A stretch of 31,679 nucleotides of DNA, from positions 1-31,679 of the forward strand of contig CAIMEI010000048.1 of NCBI GenBank assembly GCA_903839955.1, written 5' to 3'. This DNA is from Candidatus Falkowiibacteriota bacterium (GTDB taxonomy: Bacteria > Patescibacteriota > Patescibacteriia > Patescibacteriales > UBA12465). Under the pieces are notes generated by a model, which saw only the letters and a program-made list of their open reading frames with translations, had not been told where the DNA came from and searched no databases. Positions 1-8,799 of this stretch are shown one piece after another (position 1 is the first letter of the stretch; each line of letters opens with the position of its first letter). The translations under genes were made by a program, and so were the position numbers.

Positions 1-1721
1 TCCGTGAGAATGAAAGTTTTCTGTACTAAATCGATAGAGGCCGGCGACTGCTTGAAAAGGATTTGCAGGGCCGAGTTGGTCACAATGGCCTTGCCATAAG
101 GAGAGGACAAAAAGTCGCTGACGTCCTGGGTAATGGTGGTCACGCCCAAATAGTATTTACGGCATCTTTTAACGAGCGCAAAAATAAACTTGGCCGAATC
201 TTCGTTCTGCATCATCCACCAAGCTTCATCAATTACCAAAATGCGTTTTTTCGTCTCACTGCGGACCACGTTCCAAATATAATTGATAATCGTATAGATG
301 GCGATCGGGCGAAGTTCATCTTCCAAGTCGCGCACCGAAAAGCTGATCAGCTGGTTATCCATTTCCACGTTTGTGAAGTTGTTCAATAAGCCGGCGAAAG
401 TTCCTTCCGTGTACTTTTTCATGCGCAAAGCTAAATCCGAACCGCCCTCCATGCCTTCCAGAACTTGCTGAAAGTCACTCATTGTCGGCGGCTCAATCTT
501 GCTCAAATCGGCATCAGGAGTGATGTCTTTTTTGGCGTAAGTTTCTAGGAGCGCGCGATCAACGATGGAATCCTCGTCATAAGTCAGATTGCCGATCATG
601 AGACGCACTAAGCCCTTAAGGGTGATAACGGCACTGCGAATAATATCTTTCGGGCGCGCTTCACCGCCAATCGCCCGCGGTAAGTCGAAAGGATTGATCT
701 TATTTTCGCTGGACAAGGAAATGTTGATATAGGTGCCGCCCACGGCATCGGCCAAGTGTTTGTATTCGTATTCCGGATCAATAATAATCACGTCGGTGCC
801 GAGCATCAAGGAACGCAAAACTTCCAGCTTGATGGCATAGCTTTTCCCGGCGCCAGCGGAAGCGAAAACTACCGAATTGGCGTTCTGCAGAGAAAAGCGA
901 TCAAAGAGAATCAAGCTATTGTTGTGGCGATTAATACCATACAAAATGCCGCGATCGCTGGATAATTCGCTGGAAATAAAGGGGAAAGAGGAAGCGATTG
1001 GCGACGAATTCATATTGAAGGTAATGTAGAGCTCATCATTTCCAAGCGGCAAAGTGGAATTAAACCCCTGCTCAGCTTGGAAATAAACGCGCTTGGAATA
1101 GACTAGGCGGGAGCCGAAAATGTCTTCAATCTGGTCGGAAATGCGGTCCATTTCTTCGGTGGTCTCAGAGTAGACGGTGACGTAGAGGGCGAATTGGAAA
1201 AATTTCTCCGTCCCCTGCGTCAGCGCATCGCGTAAATATTCAATATCGCGCAAAGCAGTTTCGCGCAACGGATCGCGCGCCGCTCCTTTTTCGGCATCAC
1301 CAATAATCTGCGCCTCCAGGGCGCCGACGCGATTTTTGAGCTGTTTCAAAATAACGGCGCTTTTGACTGGATAGAAAAACATGGAGACATCAAAATTCAA
1401 GTTGAGATTGATGATCGGCGCAAACCAGCCGACGCTGATATAACGCGGATAGCTGACCACAAAAAAAGTGCGGACATAGCGCGACCCCAAGCGCATCATC
1501 GTGGAATCGACCTTCATGCTGGCCGGAGAAATCAAATCGCGCACCGACAAGATGCCCAGGCGCAGCGCCTTCTCCTCCTCGATGATTTCCCGAGCCATTT
1601 TCGGGTCGTTTTCTATGGCGGTCGACGGCTTGCCCTGCCCCTGGTCAACAATGCGATCCAAAATATCCGGCTTTTTTTCGGGATTATCGGCTAATTGGCT
1701 GTTGTTTTTGAAATTAATCAT
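1..1721 (-). CDS. VirB4-family type IV secretion ATPase (3' end cut by window edge)
   Basis: Reads from ATG at 1721 off the left edge: 573 codons plus two bases with no stop. It is the cytoplasmic motor ATPase expected to energise substrate or pilin movement through a type IV secretion-like channel. Residues about 60-260 match the VirB4/CagE N-terminal region. A Walker A motif SAGAGKS follows, with lysine near residue 293, and a Walker B motif ILVIDEAWWMM has Asp498-Glu499. An RCRKYYLGVTTITQDVSDF segment beyond Walker B is typical of VirB4/TraC proteins. The start lies 9 nt after the stop of the VirB4-N-like gene, with a purine-rich stretch AAGATAAGAAG upstream. It is the last visible gene of a tightly spaced operon with prgI-like and virB6-like genes. 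The family call is firm; whether the machine conjugates, takes up DNA or secretes protein cannot be told from here. Confidence 0.9.
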   Translation of the reverse strand, partial: MINFKNNSQLADNPEKKPDILDRIVDQGQGKPSTAIENDPKMAREIIEEEKALRLGILSVRDLISPASMKVDSTMMRLGSRYVRTFFVVSYPRYISVGWFAPIINLNLNFDVSMFFYPVKSAVILKQLKNRVGALEAQIIGDAEKGAARDPLRETALRDIEYLRDALTQGTEKFFQFALYVTVYSETTEEMDRISDQIEDIFGSRLVYSKRVYFQAEQGFNSTLPLGNDELYITFNMNSSPIASSFPFISSELSSDRGILYGINRHNNSLILFDRFSLQNANSVVFASAGAGKSYAIKLEVLRSLMLGTDVIIIDPEYEYKHLADAVGGTYINISLSSENKINPFDLPRAIGGEARPKDIIRSAVITLKGLVRLMIGNLTYDEDSIVDRALLETYAKKDITPDADLSKIEPPTMSDFQQVLEGMEGGSDLALRMKKYTEGTFAGLLNNFTNVEMDNQLISFSVRDLEDELRPIAIYTIINYIWNVVRSETKKRILVIDEAWWMMQNEDSAKFIFALVKRCRKYYLGVTTITQDVSDFLSSPYGKAIVTNSALQILFKQSPASIDLVQKTFILT

Positions 1722-1730
1722 ATGGTCTTC

Positions 1731-2414
1731 TTATCTTTCCACGCGGAGCTTATTTAAATCCACTAGTTCCTGGTTTTTGGCGGTTTCTGGATTATAAGTA
1801 TTGTAATAGAGCTCGATTAGCCCCTGCGTATCCAGTTGAGTAGTTTTTACGCCCATCGCCTCCAGGCCGCCAGCAACGCTAGAAACGCGCCTGTCTAGCA
1901 TTTCCTTGTACTCCATGAAACTTTTTTCTTTCAATTTGATGGAAGTGGCCGGCTTCAGGGATTCACCCAATAGGCTGAAAAAATTCTTGTGCTTATCGGA
2001 GAGCGGGCTATAGGGGACAATGACATAAAACCGCTTGTTCATGATTTTGCCAATCGCCGTCAATTCCTGGATGTAGTCGATGTAGTCGCCCGTCTGCATC
2101 TTGAGGAGCCGGTTGGTCTGCTCTTTTTCTTTCTGCTTTAAATATTCCAGATAAGAAGTGATGTTCAGTTCTCGGGATTGGATAACTATTTGCAAGGAGA
2201 AGGAAAGATTATTCAAAAAACGAATATAAGCTTCGATGACGGCGTTTTGCTCATCCTCGCTCTTCAGAGCGAAATTAATACTAGAAGCCAAAAGGACGGC
2301 CCGCATTGTCCCGTCGCGCAAAACCACGCAATCATCCTTGATTTCGGCAATATCCAAGTATTGCTGGGTGGAGATTTTTATTTTATTTTTTGCCAGTTTG
2401 TCTGGTTTTTCCAT
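1731..2414 (-). CDS. VirB4/TraC N-terminal-domain-like protein
   Basis: 227-residue soluble protein directly upstream of the VirB4 ATPase (9 nt gap) and 13 nt after the prgI-like gene. It has no signal peptide, TM segment or P-loop. It resembles the amino-terminal domain of VirB4/TraC ATPases: a beta-rich start (DCVVLRDGTMRAVLLASSINF), a helical DEQNAVIEAYIRFLNNL segment and a YVIVPYSP strand. In patescibacterial clusters such a stand-alone N-domain protein often sits next to a complete VirB4. Because the downstream VirB4 keeps its own N-terminal domain, this looks like an extra subunit or regulatory partner rather than a split gene. Role inferred from neighbours. Confidence 0.7.
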   Translation of the reverse strand: MEKPDKLAKNKIKISTQQYLDIAEIKDDCVVLRDGTMRAVLLASSINFALKSEDEQNAVIEAYIRFLNNLSFSLQIVIQSRELNITSYLEYLKQKEKEQTNRLLKMQTGDYIDYIQELTAIGKIMNKRFYVIVPYSPLSDKHKNFFSLLGESLKPATSIKLKEKSFMEYKEMLDRRVSSVAGGLEAMGVKTTQLDTQGLIELYYNTYNPETAKNQELVDLNKLRVER

Positions 2415-2427
2415 AACAATTGAAAAA

Positions 2428-2889
2428 TTAAGCTCCGAACTCGTCTTCTAGCATGATTTCTTCTTCCTCGTCCTGCCAAGCGCCGCGATATTCACCGGCC
2501 GTATCCACAATCAAGGAAAGTTCGGCTAGGCGGGAACGATGATAAAATTCTTTGGTCGGAATTTTTTCGGTAAAAATGAAATTTTGCACTTCTACTTCCA
2601 CTGGATCCAGCTTATTATTCCAAACCCGAATGGCTGGCCGGCGCCAAGTTTGGACAACGTTTAAAACGAAAAAATGAAAAGGCCGCCCGTTCACGCGCAC
2701 CAAGGCGAAAGCCACGGCGAGAATGGCCACCGGGATGGAAACTGACAAGAAAAGGGTGAAGTCAAAGATCTTATAGAACAAGGCGATGAAAATTCCCGCG
2801 CCCAAAAAAATCAAGAACTGCCGAGTAGTAATCGGCCCGATAATTTTACTTTCAACATCGATAAATTGGGGCACCGTAAACTGCTGCAT
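2428..2889 (-). CDS. PrgI family type IV secretion membrane protein
   Basis: 153-residue protein that starts MQQFTVPQFIDVESKIIGPI, the characteristic beta-strand/amphipathic opening of PrgI (VirB3-like in Gram-positive conjugation systems). Two hydrophobic segments at about 23-43 and 44-66 form a hairpin. An RPFHFF...TWRRP region and an acidic tail (DEEEEIMLEDEFGA) follow. PrgI proteins are thought to dock the VirB4 ATPase to the inner channel. The gene lies 4 nt after the 511-residue accessory gene and 13 nt before the VirB4-N-like gene, the usual order for this module. The acidic C-terminal extension beyond the two-TM core could be the ATPase-contact region (inference). Confidence 0.85.
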   Translation of the reverse strand: MQQFTVPQFIDVESKIIGPITTRQFLIFLGAGIFIALFYKIFDFTLFLSVSIPVAILAVAFALVRVNGRPFHFFVLNVVQTWRRPAIRVWNNKLDPVEVEVQNFIFTEKIPTKEFYHRSRLAELSLIVDTAGEYRGAWQDEEEEIMLEDEFGA

Positions 2890-2893
2890 AGAA

Positions 2894-4429
2894 CTAGAAT
2901 AATAATTTGGCGTTTAAGGACATGACGGCGTCTATTTCCTCTTGATTGAGGCAGTCTTCTTTTTGCGCCAGGCAATTAGCAATAATAGCCGAAAGGGGCT
3001 TGGACTTGAAGGCGGATTCACGGCACATTTTCAAGTAGACCCGATTGGTTTCGCTTTGCCGCCAGGCAGCAATGCCGGCGGTCATGCGATCGTAACCGCT
3101 TTTCTCCAACAACTTGATTTTGGCCAGGATTTTATTGGTCGCTTCCACGGGTGTGGGCGCCAAACGGCGAAAATTGACCAGGTCCAAGAAACGCAATTCC
3201 TCAATCGGCCCCATGACTGTTGGAGCCACCCTGACGTCGTCCATGCGCACTCGGCTCTGTTCACCGGCGGGAGCAACGGGGGCAATTTTTGGTCCTACCG
3301 GCATCGCTGGACGAGGCGGAGTGACTAAATGGCTGGTCGGAATTGGCTGAAAATCGGCAGGTTTTTCGTTGACTGTGGCCGTGGCGGCCACAATTTTGGC
3401 GGGCGCCGACGGGACATCCGGGATATTTATTTTAGGGGCCTGATTAACCTTGATTTGCAGTCCTTCTTTTTTCGGCACCATGGGTGCCACGGAAACTGGT
3501 GGTACGGCAGGAGCTGCTGGCGCCGTTTCCTGGATGGGCTCCGGCTTTTTTTCTGGCGCGGACACAGGTGCGGCCTCGTCGCTCACCGAAATCTTCTTCA
3601 GGAAAGCGGCGATCTCATCCGGCTCCGCCACCACTGCCGCTTCTTTTTTTCTTTCTACTTGAATGAATGGCAAATTGTGCGGAATATTATTTTGACCAGC
3701 CGGCGCTTTTGTTTCCGGTAAAGGCAAATCTTTCTGTTTTTCCTCCAGGGGGAAATCCTTCTCTTCCGGTTGAGCGGGCAATTCCTTCTCGGCTAGTAAT
3801 TTCTTTTTTCTCGCCTCAATGGCGGCGGCTAGATTATATTCCGCGTGAACCGTCTCCTTGGCAATAAGCGTATCGAGCGGAGAGCTTTTTTTGGCGGGCA
3901 TTTTTTCCGAGGAAGCGCCATCCAGCAATAAGAATATCTCATCGGCTTTTCCAGCAGCCAATCCCAAGCCGCCGGCTTCCACGCTTTTTTGCATCACCAA
4001 GCGCGTATCAATTTTGTTGCGCACGCCGCGCAAATAGGTCTTGGCAATAATTTTGAAACGATCAACCAGGCTCTGGCTTGCGAAAGAAACCGCTCCCGTC
4101 TTCAAAATATCGGCAATCCGCAAATCAAAAGTATCAGCGGAGACAAGGGGCGCAAAACCCAAATAGGAGGCGGCCTTTTTCAGGGCGCCATTCTTTAGCT
4201 CGGTGGTAATTTGCCGCGCTTCCTCTTCGTTGAGAGAAAATTCGGAAGCCAAAAAGAGCGGCAGCTTGTCCAGGGTCAAATCCTTGACCATCAGGCGCAT
4301 TACGGCCGATGCCAACCTCACTCCATGCTTGGATTCAGTTTCATCCAAAGCCTTCATGGCCTCGGAAGAAGAAACGGCGTCCCGCAATTCTTTGGGTAAA
4401 CGATTGAATTGTTGCAAATAATCAAACAT
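2894..4429 (-). CDS. Type IV secretion operon accessory protein with Pro/Ala-rich linker
   Basis: 511 residues, no signal peptide or TM segment. Three parts are visible: an N-terminal helical region (about 1-175) with a KDLTLDKLP...EFSLNEEEA motif and a GGLGLAAGKADEIFLLL motif; a low-complexity Pro/Ala/Val/Lys linker (about 180-410); and a C-terminal helical domain (about 415-511) beginning near GPIEELRFLDLVNFRRL. I recognise the N- and C-terminal patterns as recurring in patescibacterial proteins but can assign no function. It shares the N-terminal module with the 353-residue neighbour (10 nt upstream). The position between virB6-like and prgI-like genes suggests a cytoplasmic scaffold or coupling component with two globular ends on a flexible tether (inference). 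Confidence 0.6.
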   Translation of the reverse strand: MFDYLQQFNRLPKELRDAVSSSEAMKALDETESKHGVRLASAVMRLMVKDLTLDKLPLFLASEFSLNEEEARQITTELKNGALKKAASYLGFAPLVSADTFDLRIADILKTGAVSFASQSLVDRFKIIAKTYLRGVRNKIDTRLVMQKSVEAGGLGLAAGKADEIFLLLDGASSEKMPAKKSSPLDTLIAKETVHAEYNLAAAIEARKKKLLAEKELPAQPEEKDFPLEEKQKDLPLPETKAPAGQNNIPHNLPFIQVERKKEAAVVAEPDEIAAFLKKISVSDEAAPVSAPEKKPEPIQETAPAAPAVPPVSVAPMVPKKEGLQIKVNQAPKINIPDVPSAPAKIVAATATVNEKPADFQPIPTSHLVTPPRPAMPVGPKIAPVAPAGEQSRVRMDDVRVAPTVMGPIEELRFLDLVNFRRLAPTPVEATNKILAKIKLLEKSGYDRMTAGIAAWRQSETNRVYLKMCRESAFKSKPLSAIIANCLAQKEDCLNQEEIDAVMSLNAKLLF

Positions 4430-4439
4430 TTAATTTTGA

Positions 4440-5501
4440 TTAACTTTTTTTGTTTAAACGTTCCAGCTCTTCGCCAGCCGCCCGGTACTCCAGACTTCCC
4501 TTCTGAAAATTACGCAACGACTCTTCCAACTCGCGGCGGGCAGAATTATCAGCGCTATTTATTTCTTTTCCCTCGGAAGGAAACTTGGTTTCCAAATCTT
4601 CTTCGATTGGAATTATCTCCCATTTTTCCGGCGGCAGGTCAATTTGGCTTTCCGGGAAAAAAGCGAGGTTGCGGTAAAGATTAAACAAGCGGCGCAGCTG
4701 ATTTTTTTCGGCCGGTGAGAGGTTTTTCGGGTTGGAGGCGCTGGCTAAATATTCCGCCAGAGCCAAGTCGTCAAATTGGTCGCTGCCCTTTTCTCTAATA
4801 AAATCTTTCAGCCAATTAGCAGCGGTGGGGTCGACTTTTTTTCCTTCAATTAATAGCGGGCTATTGCCCACCGTCTCCTGATTACTCAAAAGGCTTTTCA
4901 TTAATTCGTCCTTGGCTAAGGGGTTTTCGTCTATAAAAACAATGGTTTCCTGATTGAATTCTTCGATCATCTCCAAGCTGTCTAACTTCAAAAGGAAACT
5001 CAAGACCCCGCTTTTAAAAACTTCTTGGTACTCCTCGATGGACAAAGGTTCGTCATCACCGCCCTTTGGCTCAGGAATATATTCTTTATCCGGCGCCAAT
5101 TGTTCAGCAAAGTATTTCCTTTCTTCAACTAACCCCCGGCTAATTCTGCTAATTACCTCGGAGTAATTCTCGGGCCGGCCGCCAAAAGATTCAAAAGCCT
5201 CCATCATGCCAGGAAAATAATTTTCAATAAACAAAAAATTTTCTCCCAAAAGATCCCGGGAGAAAGAAAGGGCCGTGGAATCATCAAAAGAAAAAACTTT
5301 CTTGGCTTCCTGGGGAAGATTAGCAAAAGAAATTTTCCCGGAAGCTAAATTAAAAATCAGTTCAGTCACCAGGGGTGAATTTTCTTCGGGAAGCTGATAC
5401 TTATCCGCTAATTCCAAGGTCAAATTAATCCGCACCATGGAATTAAGAAATTCCAGAGCCTGAGGATTAATACTATTATTCAAACTATTTGAAATGCTCA
5501 T
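4440..5501 (-). CDS. Hypothetical type IV secretion operon accessory protein
   Basis: 353-residue acidic, apparently soluble protein with no recognised enzyme motif. Residues 41-84 (ending GKISFANLP...VFSFDDSTAL) align without gaps to residues 36-78 of the next gene's product, so the two are probably related through a small helical domain. The rest is mainly helical with many Glu/Lys residues, and the C terminus (SARRELEESLRNFQKG) looks like a coiled coil. It sits 12 nt after the VirB6-like gene and 10 nt before the 511-residue gene, so it is cotranscribed with the secretion machine. Function unknown. Confidence 0.55.
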   Translation of the reverse strand: MSISNSLNNSINPQALEFLNSMVRINLTLELADKYQLPEENSPLVTELIFNLASGKISFANLPQEAKKVFSFDDSTALSFSRDLLGENFLFIENYFPGMMEAFESFGGRPENYSEVISRISRGLVEERKYFAEQLAPDKEYIPEPKGGDDEPLSIEEYQEVFKSGVLSFLLKLDSLEMIEEFNQETIVFIDENPLAKDELMKSLLSNQETVGNSPLLIEGKKVDPTAANWLKDFIREKGSDQFDDLALAEYLASASNPKNLSPAEKNQLRRLFNLYRNLAFFPESQIDLPPEKWEIIPIEEDLETKFPSEGKEINSADNSARRELEESLRNFQKGSLEYRAAGEELERLNKKS

Positions 5502-5513
5502 AAAATCAACTGG

Positions 5514-8117
5514 TTATCGAAAGCCTATTCTACTATCCGCATAGGGCTTCTTTTTGTCGGTATCGGCATCGTCCTTCCTGCGATGCCTTTCCTCTAAAAG
5601 AGACGATAAGTTTGGATCATTCTGAATGAATTTTTTCTTGTCCGCCGAGCCTTCCGCAGCCATTTTATTTGCCAAGAAAGAAATAAGTTCCGTTTTTGAA
5701 TTGGGATCCTTTTCCATCGCCTTTAACTTGCTGGCATCCAAAGATTTCAAAATCTCATCGCCGATTGAAGCGTCTTTGCTAATCATCGCCTGTAACTCGT
5801 CTAATTTTATCTTATTCAAATCCTTGGCGGTCGCATTTTTGAAGTGATAGCCAACGGCATCACCGTTAGGCTTACCATCCTTTAAGGAGAAAGTGTTTTC
5901 CACGTGCCCAGACAAACTAGCCGCTAAAGAAGCGCTCTGGTAACTTTCTTTCTCTAGTTTCTGTTTCTCGGCAGGATCACTAGCTGACGAAGCAGCGATA
6001 AAGCTTTCTTTGGCATGACTAGCGAGGCCATTACCGATTGAGTCGGCCGTCTTGGCATTACCGTTCTTTCTGGCAGTTTTTAGAACATCCGGGAAATCAT
6101 CACCGTGGTATTCTCTTAAGGTGCTCATCATGCCTTCTTTCTCATAGGCTGCAGGCTTCATTGTGGTGGTGTTAATTTTTCCTTGCTCAACACGTTTCTT
6201 GAATTTCTCCTGATCGCTCTTGTTCGTCAAATCGTAATTTAAGTGTGTCTGATTCTTGTCAACTTCATCATTAAGCTTCTTGCTTAAAACATAATTACTG
6301 CCCACTGCTTTCTTGGCCGCCTGAACGTCAGCAGCGTCTTTAAATCCACCCTTAACTGCCAAAGTAAGCGCCAAAGCCATTTTTTCAGTGGCCGAAGTTG
6401 ATCCGTTATTAAATTTGCGCAGCATTTCATCGTTACTCATATTGGAGTCAGCCATCTCCTGCTGCTTTTCAGAAATTGCCTTCTCCTGTTTCTTACTGGC
6501 CTCTGAGCCAGCCTTGCTATTGTTGTCGCGCCACGAATCGCGCCAGGCGCCGGACATGCTATTCATTTTCTTCACATCTTCTCCTTTTTCGTTCTTTAGT
6601 ATTTCTCCAGTTCTCTTGCCTGACGCATCAACTTCATGGAACTTTTTAGTTTTTTCATCCATTTCATATTCCTTCCCCATGTGTTTCAGTCTCGCATCCG
6701 CACCTTTACTATTACGATCGGAATTAAAATTTCTCAAATTATCCTTCAATTCTTTGTTCTTATTGATATTTTCTTTAATAGCATTAATTCCTTTTTTTGG
6801 TAAAGACGCAATCGTACTGACGCTGGTATTAACAAACCCTCTGTCACCAAAATTAGTTCTCTTCCTTCCGGCATCGGGGCCTTTTTTCACTTTAGTGAGA
6901 TTATCAAGCCCCGCGCCCACCATCCGATCAATCCCACCCAAACCAGTCTTAGCCATACGCCCCGCCCCCATCGCTCCGGCCTTGGCGGCACCAGCAGCGT
7001 AATTTCCTGCCCGCTGGCCAGCTTTTTTGATTGGGTTAGTAACCATCGCTTGCCCCTTGTTGATGGCATTCATTCCTTTGCCGGCCATCGCGCCGGCCGC
7101 GCCGCCAATTTGCTGGGCAATCTGCAGACCGCCAAAGAGCATGGCGATAGAAATGACAAAAGTGAGCATGTGGTCAGGAGACCCGGCTTTGGTGAGATTC
7201 TGGTCTTGACTTCCGCCGTCCTTACCAATATCAGAGGTCAGATCCTTCCCCCCGTCAACTGGCTGCCCCGCACCCAGAGACGCGAAAGAAAGCCAGACAA
7301 AGAAAGCGATTATCGGACCGACAATGACGTTTTTCGAAAAATCAGTCCACCACTTGTTGGCATATTGCTGTCCGGCAGGAAAAGCACCCAAAAGGTAGGC
7401 CATCGGCGACAAAACCACATAAATCCACATCATGACCACGCGAATGGCCAACATAATCACCATGGTGACAACAACAATCAGGGCAATAATTACATAGATT
7501 AGCGCTAAAACATAAGCACCCAAAATAGACCAGCCGGAAACATCAGTTGAGGTGCTAGCGCCGGATCCCGTTCCGGTGTCGCTCTTCATGTTCCCGATAT
7601 CATTCAGGCCCATCATGTTGGTCAAATTACCACCGGCAACATCTTTGAAGGAGTTCACAAAAGTAAGCATGACTACCTGGGCGACATCAATGATCAAACC
7701 GCAAATCATCTTGGAGAAATTGATCAAAATCGCCATGATGATCAGCTTCGGCAAAAGCTTTTTATAGCTATAGTTTTCAATGCGCAAAACAGTGGCAAAA
7801 GCGATCACTAGCATGATGACCACAAAGAACATGTTGCAGATATCGCGCACGATCTTCCAGCCCAGAACCACTGCTTGAGCGTTGATAAAATTGTTGAATT
7901 CGGCGATGTATACCAAAACTCGCATCATCAGAACGAGTAATTGGCCTAGCGCCCAAACGATGCCGTAGATTATCCAGCCGATAAAGGTGGCGATGGCCGT
8001 ACCGATGGAGGCATTGGCGGGGCTGGCAAAAAAGAAGCCGACCACGAGGACTAGCAGAAAAACCATCAGGAAGTGCGGCCTAAATAGTTTGGATTTTACA
8101 AAGCGAGCCTGAGACAT
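5514..8117 (-). CDS. VirB6/TrbL-like polytopic channel protein with long cytoplasmic tail
   Basis: 867 residues. A signal-like segment (about 14-30) ends in a plausible ASPANA|S cleavage site near residue 36. Hydrophobic segments follow at about 40-73, 93-111, 121-150, 199-243, 262-283 and 316-337. Motifs such as VVMMWIYVVLSPMAYLLGAFP and an Ala/Gly-rich IAQQIGGAAGAMAGKG loop after the last TM fit TrbL/VirB6-type inner-membrane channel proteins. The final ~500 residues are hydrophilic and Lys/Asp-rich, probably cytoplasmic, with no known domain visible to me. The first gene of the operon lies 24 nt upstream and the 353-residue gene 12 nt downstream. Likely the core translocation pore; the tail may bind substrate or the ATPases (inference). 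Confidence 0.7.
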   Translation of the reverse strand: MSQARFVKSKLFRPHFLMVFLLVLVVGFFFASPANASIGTAIATFIGWIIYGIVWALGQLLVLMMRVLVYIAEFNNFINAQAVVLGWKIVRDICNMFFVVIMLVIAFATVLRIENYSYKKLLPKLIIMAILINFSKMICGLIIDVAQVVMLTFVNSFKDVAGGNLTNMMGLNDIGNMKSDTGTGSGASTSTDVSGWSILGAYVLALIYVIIALIVVVTMVIMLAIRVVMMWIYVVLSPMAYLLGAFPAGQQYANKWWTDFSKNVIVGPIIAFFVWLSFASLGAGQPVDGGKDLTSDIGKDGGSQDQNLTKAGSPDHMLTFVISIAMLFGGLQIAQQIGGAAGAMAGKGMNAINKGQAMVTNPIKKAGQRAGNYAAGAAKAGAMGAGRMAKTGLGGIDRMVGAGLDNLTKVKKGPDAGRKRTNFGDRGFVNTSVSTIASLPKKGINAIKENINKNKELKDNLRNFNSDRNSKGADARLKHMGKEYEMDEKTKKFHEVDASGKRTGEILKNEKGEDVKKMNSMSGAWRDSWRDNNSKAGSEASKKQEKAISEKQQEMADSNMSNDEMLRKFNNGSTSATEKMALALTLAVKGGFKDAADVQAAKKAVGSNYVLSKKLNDEVDKNQTHLNYDLTNKSDQEKFKKRVEQGKINTTTMKPAAYEKEGMMSTLREYHGDDFPDVLKTARKNGNAKTADSIGNGLASHAKESFIAASSASDPAEKQKLEKESYQSASLAASLSGHVENTFSLKDGKPNGDAVGYHFKNATAKDLNKIKLDELQAMISKDASIGDEILKSLDASKLKAMEKDPNSKTELISFLANKMAAEGSADKKKFIQNDPNLSSLLEERHRRKDDADTDKKKPYADSRIGFR

Positions 8118-8141
8118 TTTTGAAAATTTAAATAGAAAATA

Positions 8142-8684
8142 TTATGTCGAAGTAGTAAAGAAACCGGCAATGGCTCCGACAACTGATTTCAGCGCCGACC
8201 AAACAGCATCAAGCGCTAAGCCGATCAGCTTCATCGGATCAGCCAAGACCGTCAGAAGAATGGCCGCCGTCGCCAGAAAACCCAAGAATATTAAACATCC
8301 CGGAAAACAACAGCCGCCGACAATCGGCGCCAGCACCGAACGGATAATCATCTTCTTGAATTTCTTTTTCATTACTTCTTCCGGACTCTTACCTCCATCC
8401 TTGGAGCCGCCAATTCCCATCGCGGCACCAATTTGGCCGCCAACACCTGGCAATCCGCCCTGATTGTTGCTAGCGGCCTGCTCATTGCGCGCCTGATTCT
8501 GCTGAACGCGCAACTCGGCATAATCTTCTCCGGGAGAAGCTGTTTCTTGAGGAGCTTCTATTTGTTCTGGGTCCGCCCCTTCACTACCAGAAGAAGACCG
8601 GTTCAAGAGCGACTGGTCGATAGTGTTTGAAGACCGCCGCTCTTCGCGCAATCTTCCTGAAATTTGCTCCGGGTTCTCGGCCAT
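8142..8684 (-). CDS. Small membrane protein, first gene of the type IV secretion operon
   Basis: 180 residues. About 110 N-terminal residues are hydrophilic, Ser/Gln/Glu/Gly-rich and probably disordered. A basic patch KKKFKKMIIRS comes next, then two hydrophobic stretches (about 115-145 and 150-175). A Cys-rich turn GGCCFPGC opens the first TM. The two closely spaced C-terminal TMs recall pilin-like or VirB2-like subunits, but the long N-terminal region is unlike a normal pilin leader, so I do not call it a pilin. A recognisable promoter lies about 25 nt upstream, and the VirB6-like gene starts 24 nt downstream. Confidence 0.55.
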   Translation of the reverse strand: MAENPEQISGRLREERRSSNTIDQSLLNRSSSGSEGADPEQIEAPQETASPGEDYAELRVQQNQARNEQAASNNQGGLPGVGGQIGAAMGIGGSKDGGKSPEEVMKKKFKKMIIRSVLAPIVGGCCFPGCLIFLGFLATAAILLTVLADPMKLIGLALDAVWSALKSVVGAIAGFFTTST

Positions 8685-8709
8685 AAAAAAGACAATTTCA
8701 CCTGTCTAT

Positions 8710-8738
8710 ATTTTACAATAAATCAGTAATCATAGCAA
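8710..8738 (-). promoter_or_regulatory. Sigma70-type promoter of the type IV secretion operon
   Basis: On the minus strand, -35 TTGCTA (8738-8733), a 17 nt spacer and -10 TAAAAT (8715-8710). Transcription would begin about 20 nt before the ATG at 8684. The same -35/-10 pair with the same spacer occurs before the sigma-factor gene. The -35 box starts 2 nt after the T tract of the preceding terminator. Confidence 0.6.
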
Positions 8739-8740
8739 AC

Positions 8741-8776
8741 AAAAAAACCGGTAATTTTTTACACAAAATTACCGGT
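8741..8776 (-). terminator. Intrinsic terminator of the ECF-sigma/efflux operon
   Basis: Perfect 12 bp inverted repeat (8747-8758 with 8765-8776, core ACCGGTAATTTT) with a 6 nt loop. On the minus strand it is followed by a T run (8747-8741). It lies about 24 nt past the stop of the permease gene at 8800. Confidence 0.85.
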
Positions 8777-8799
8777 CAACTGCAAATATTTTTCTTTAA

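Noticed and set aside
3114..3721. Several plus-strand open frames opposite the 511-residue protein
   Set aside because: Low-complexity products of the antisense Pro/Ala-rich linker.
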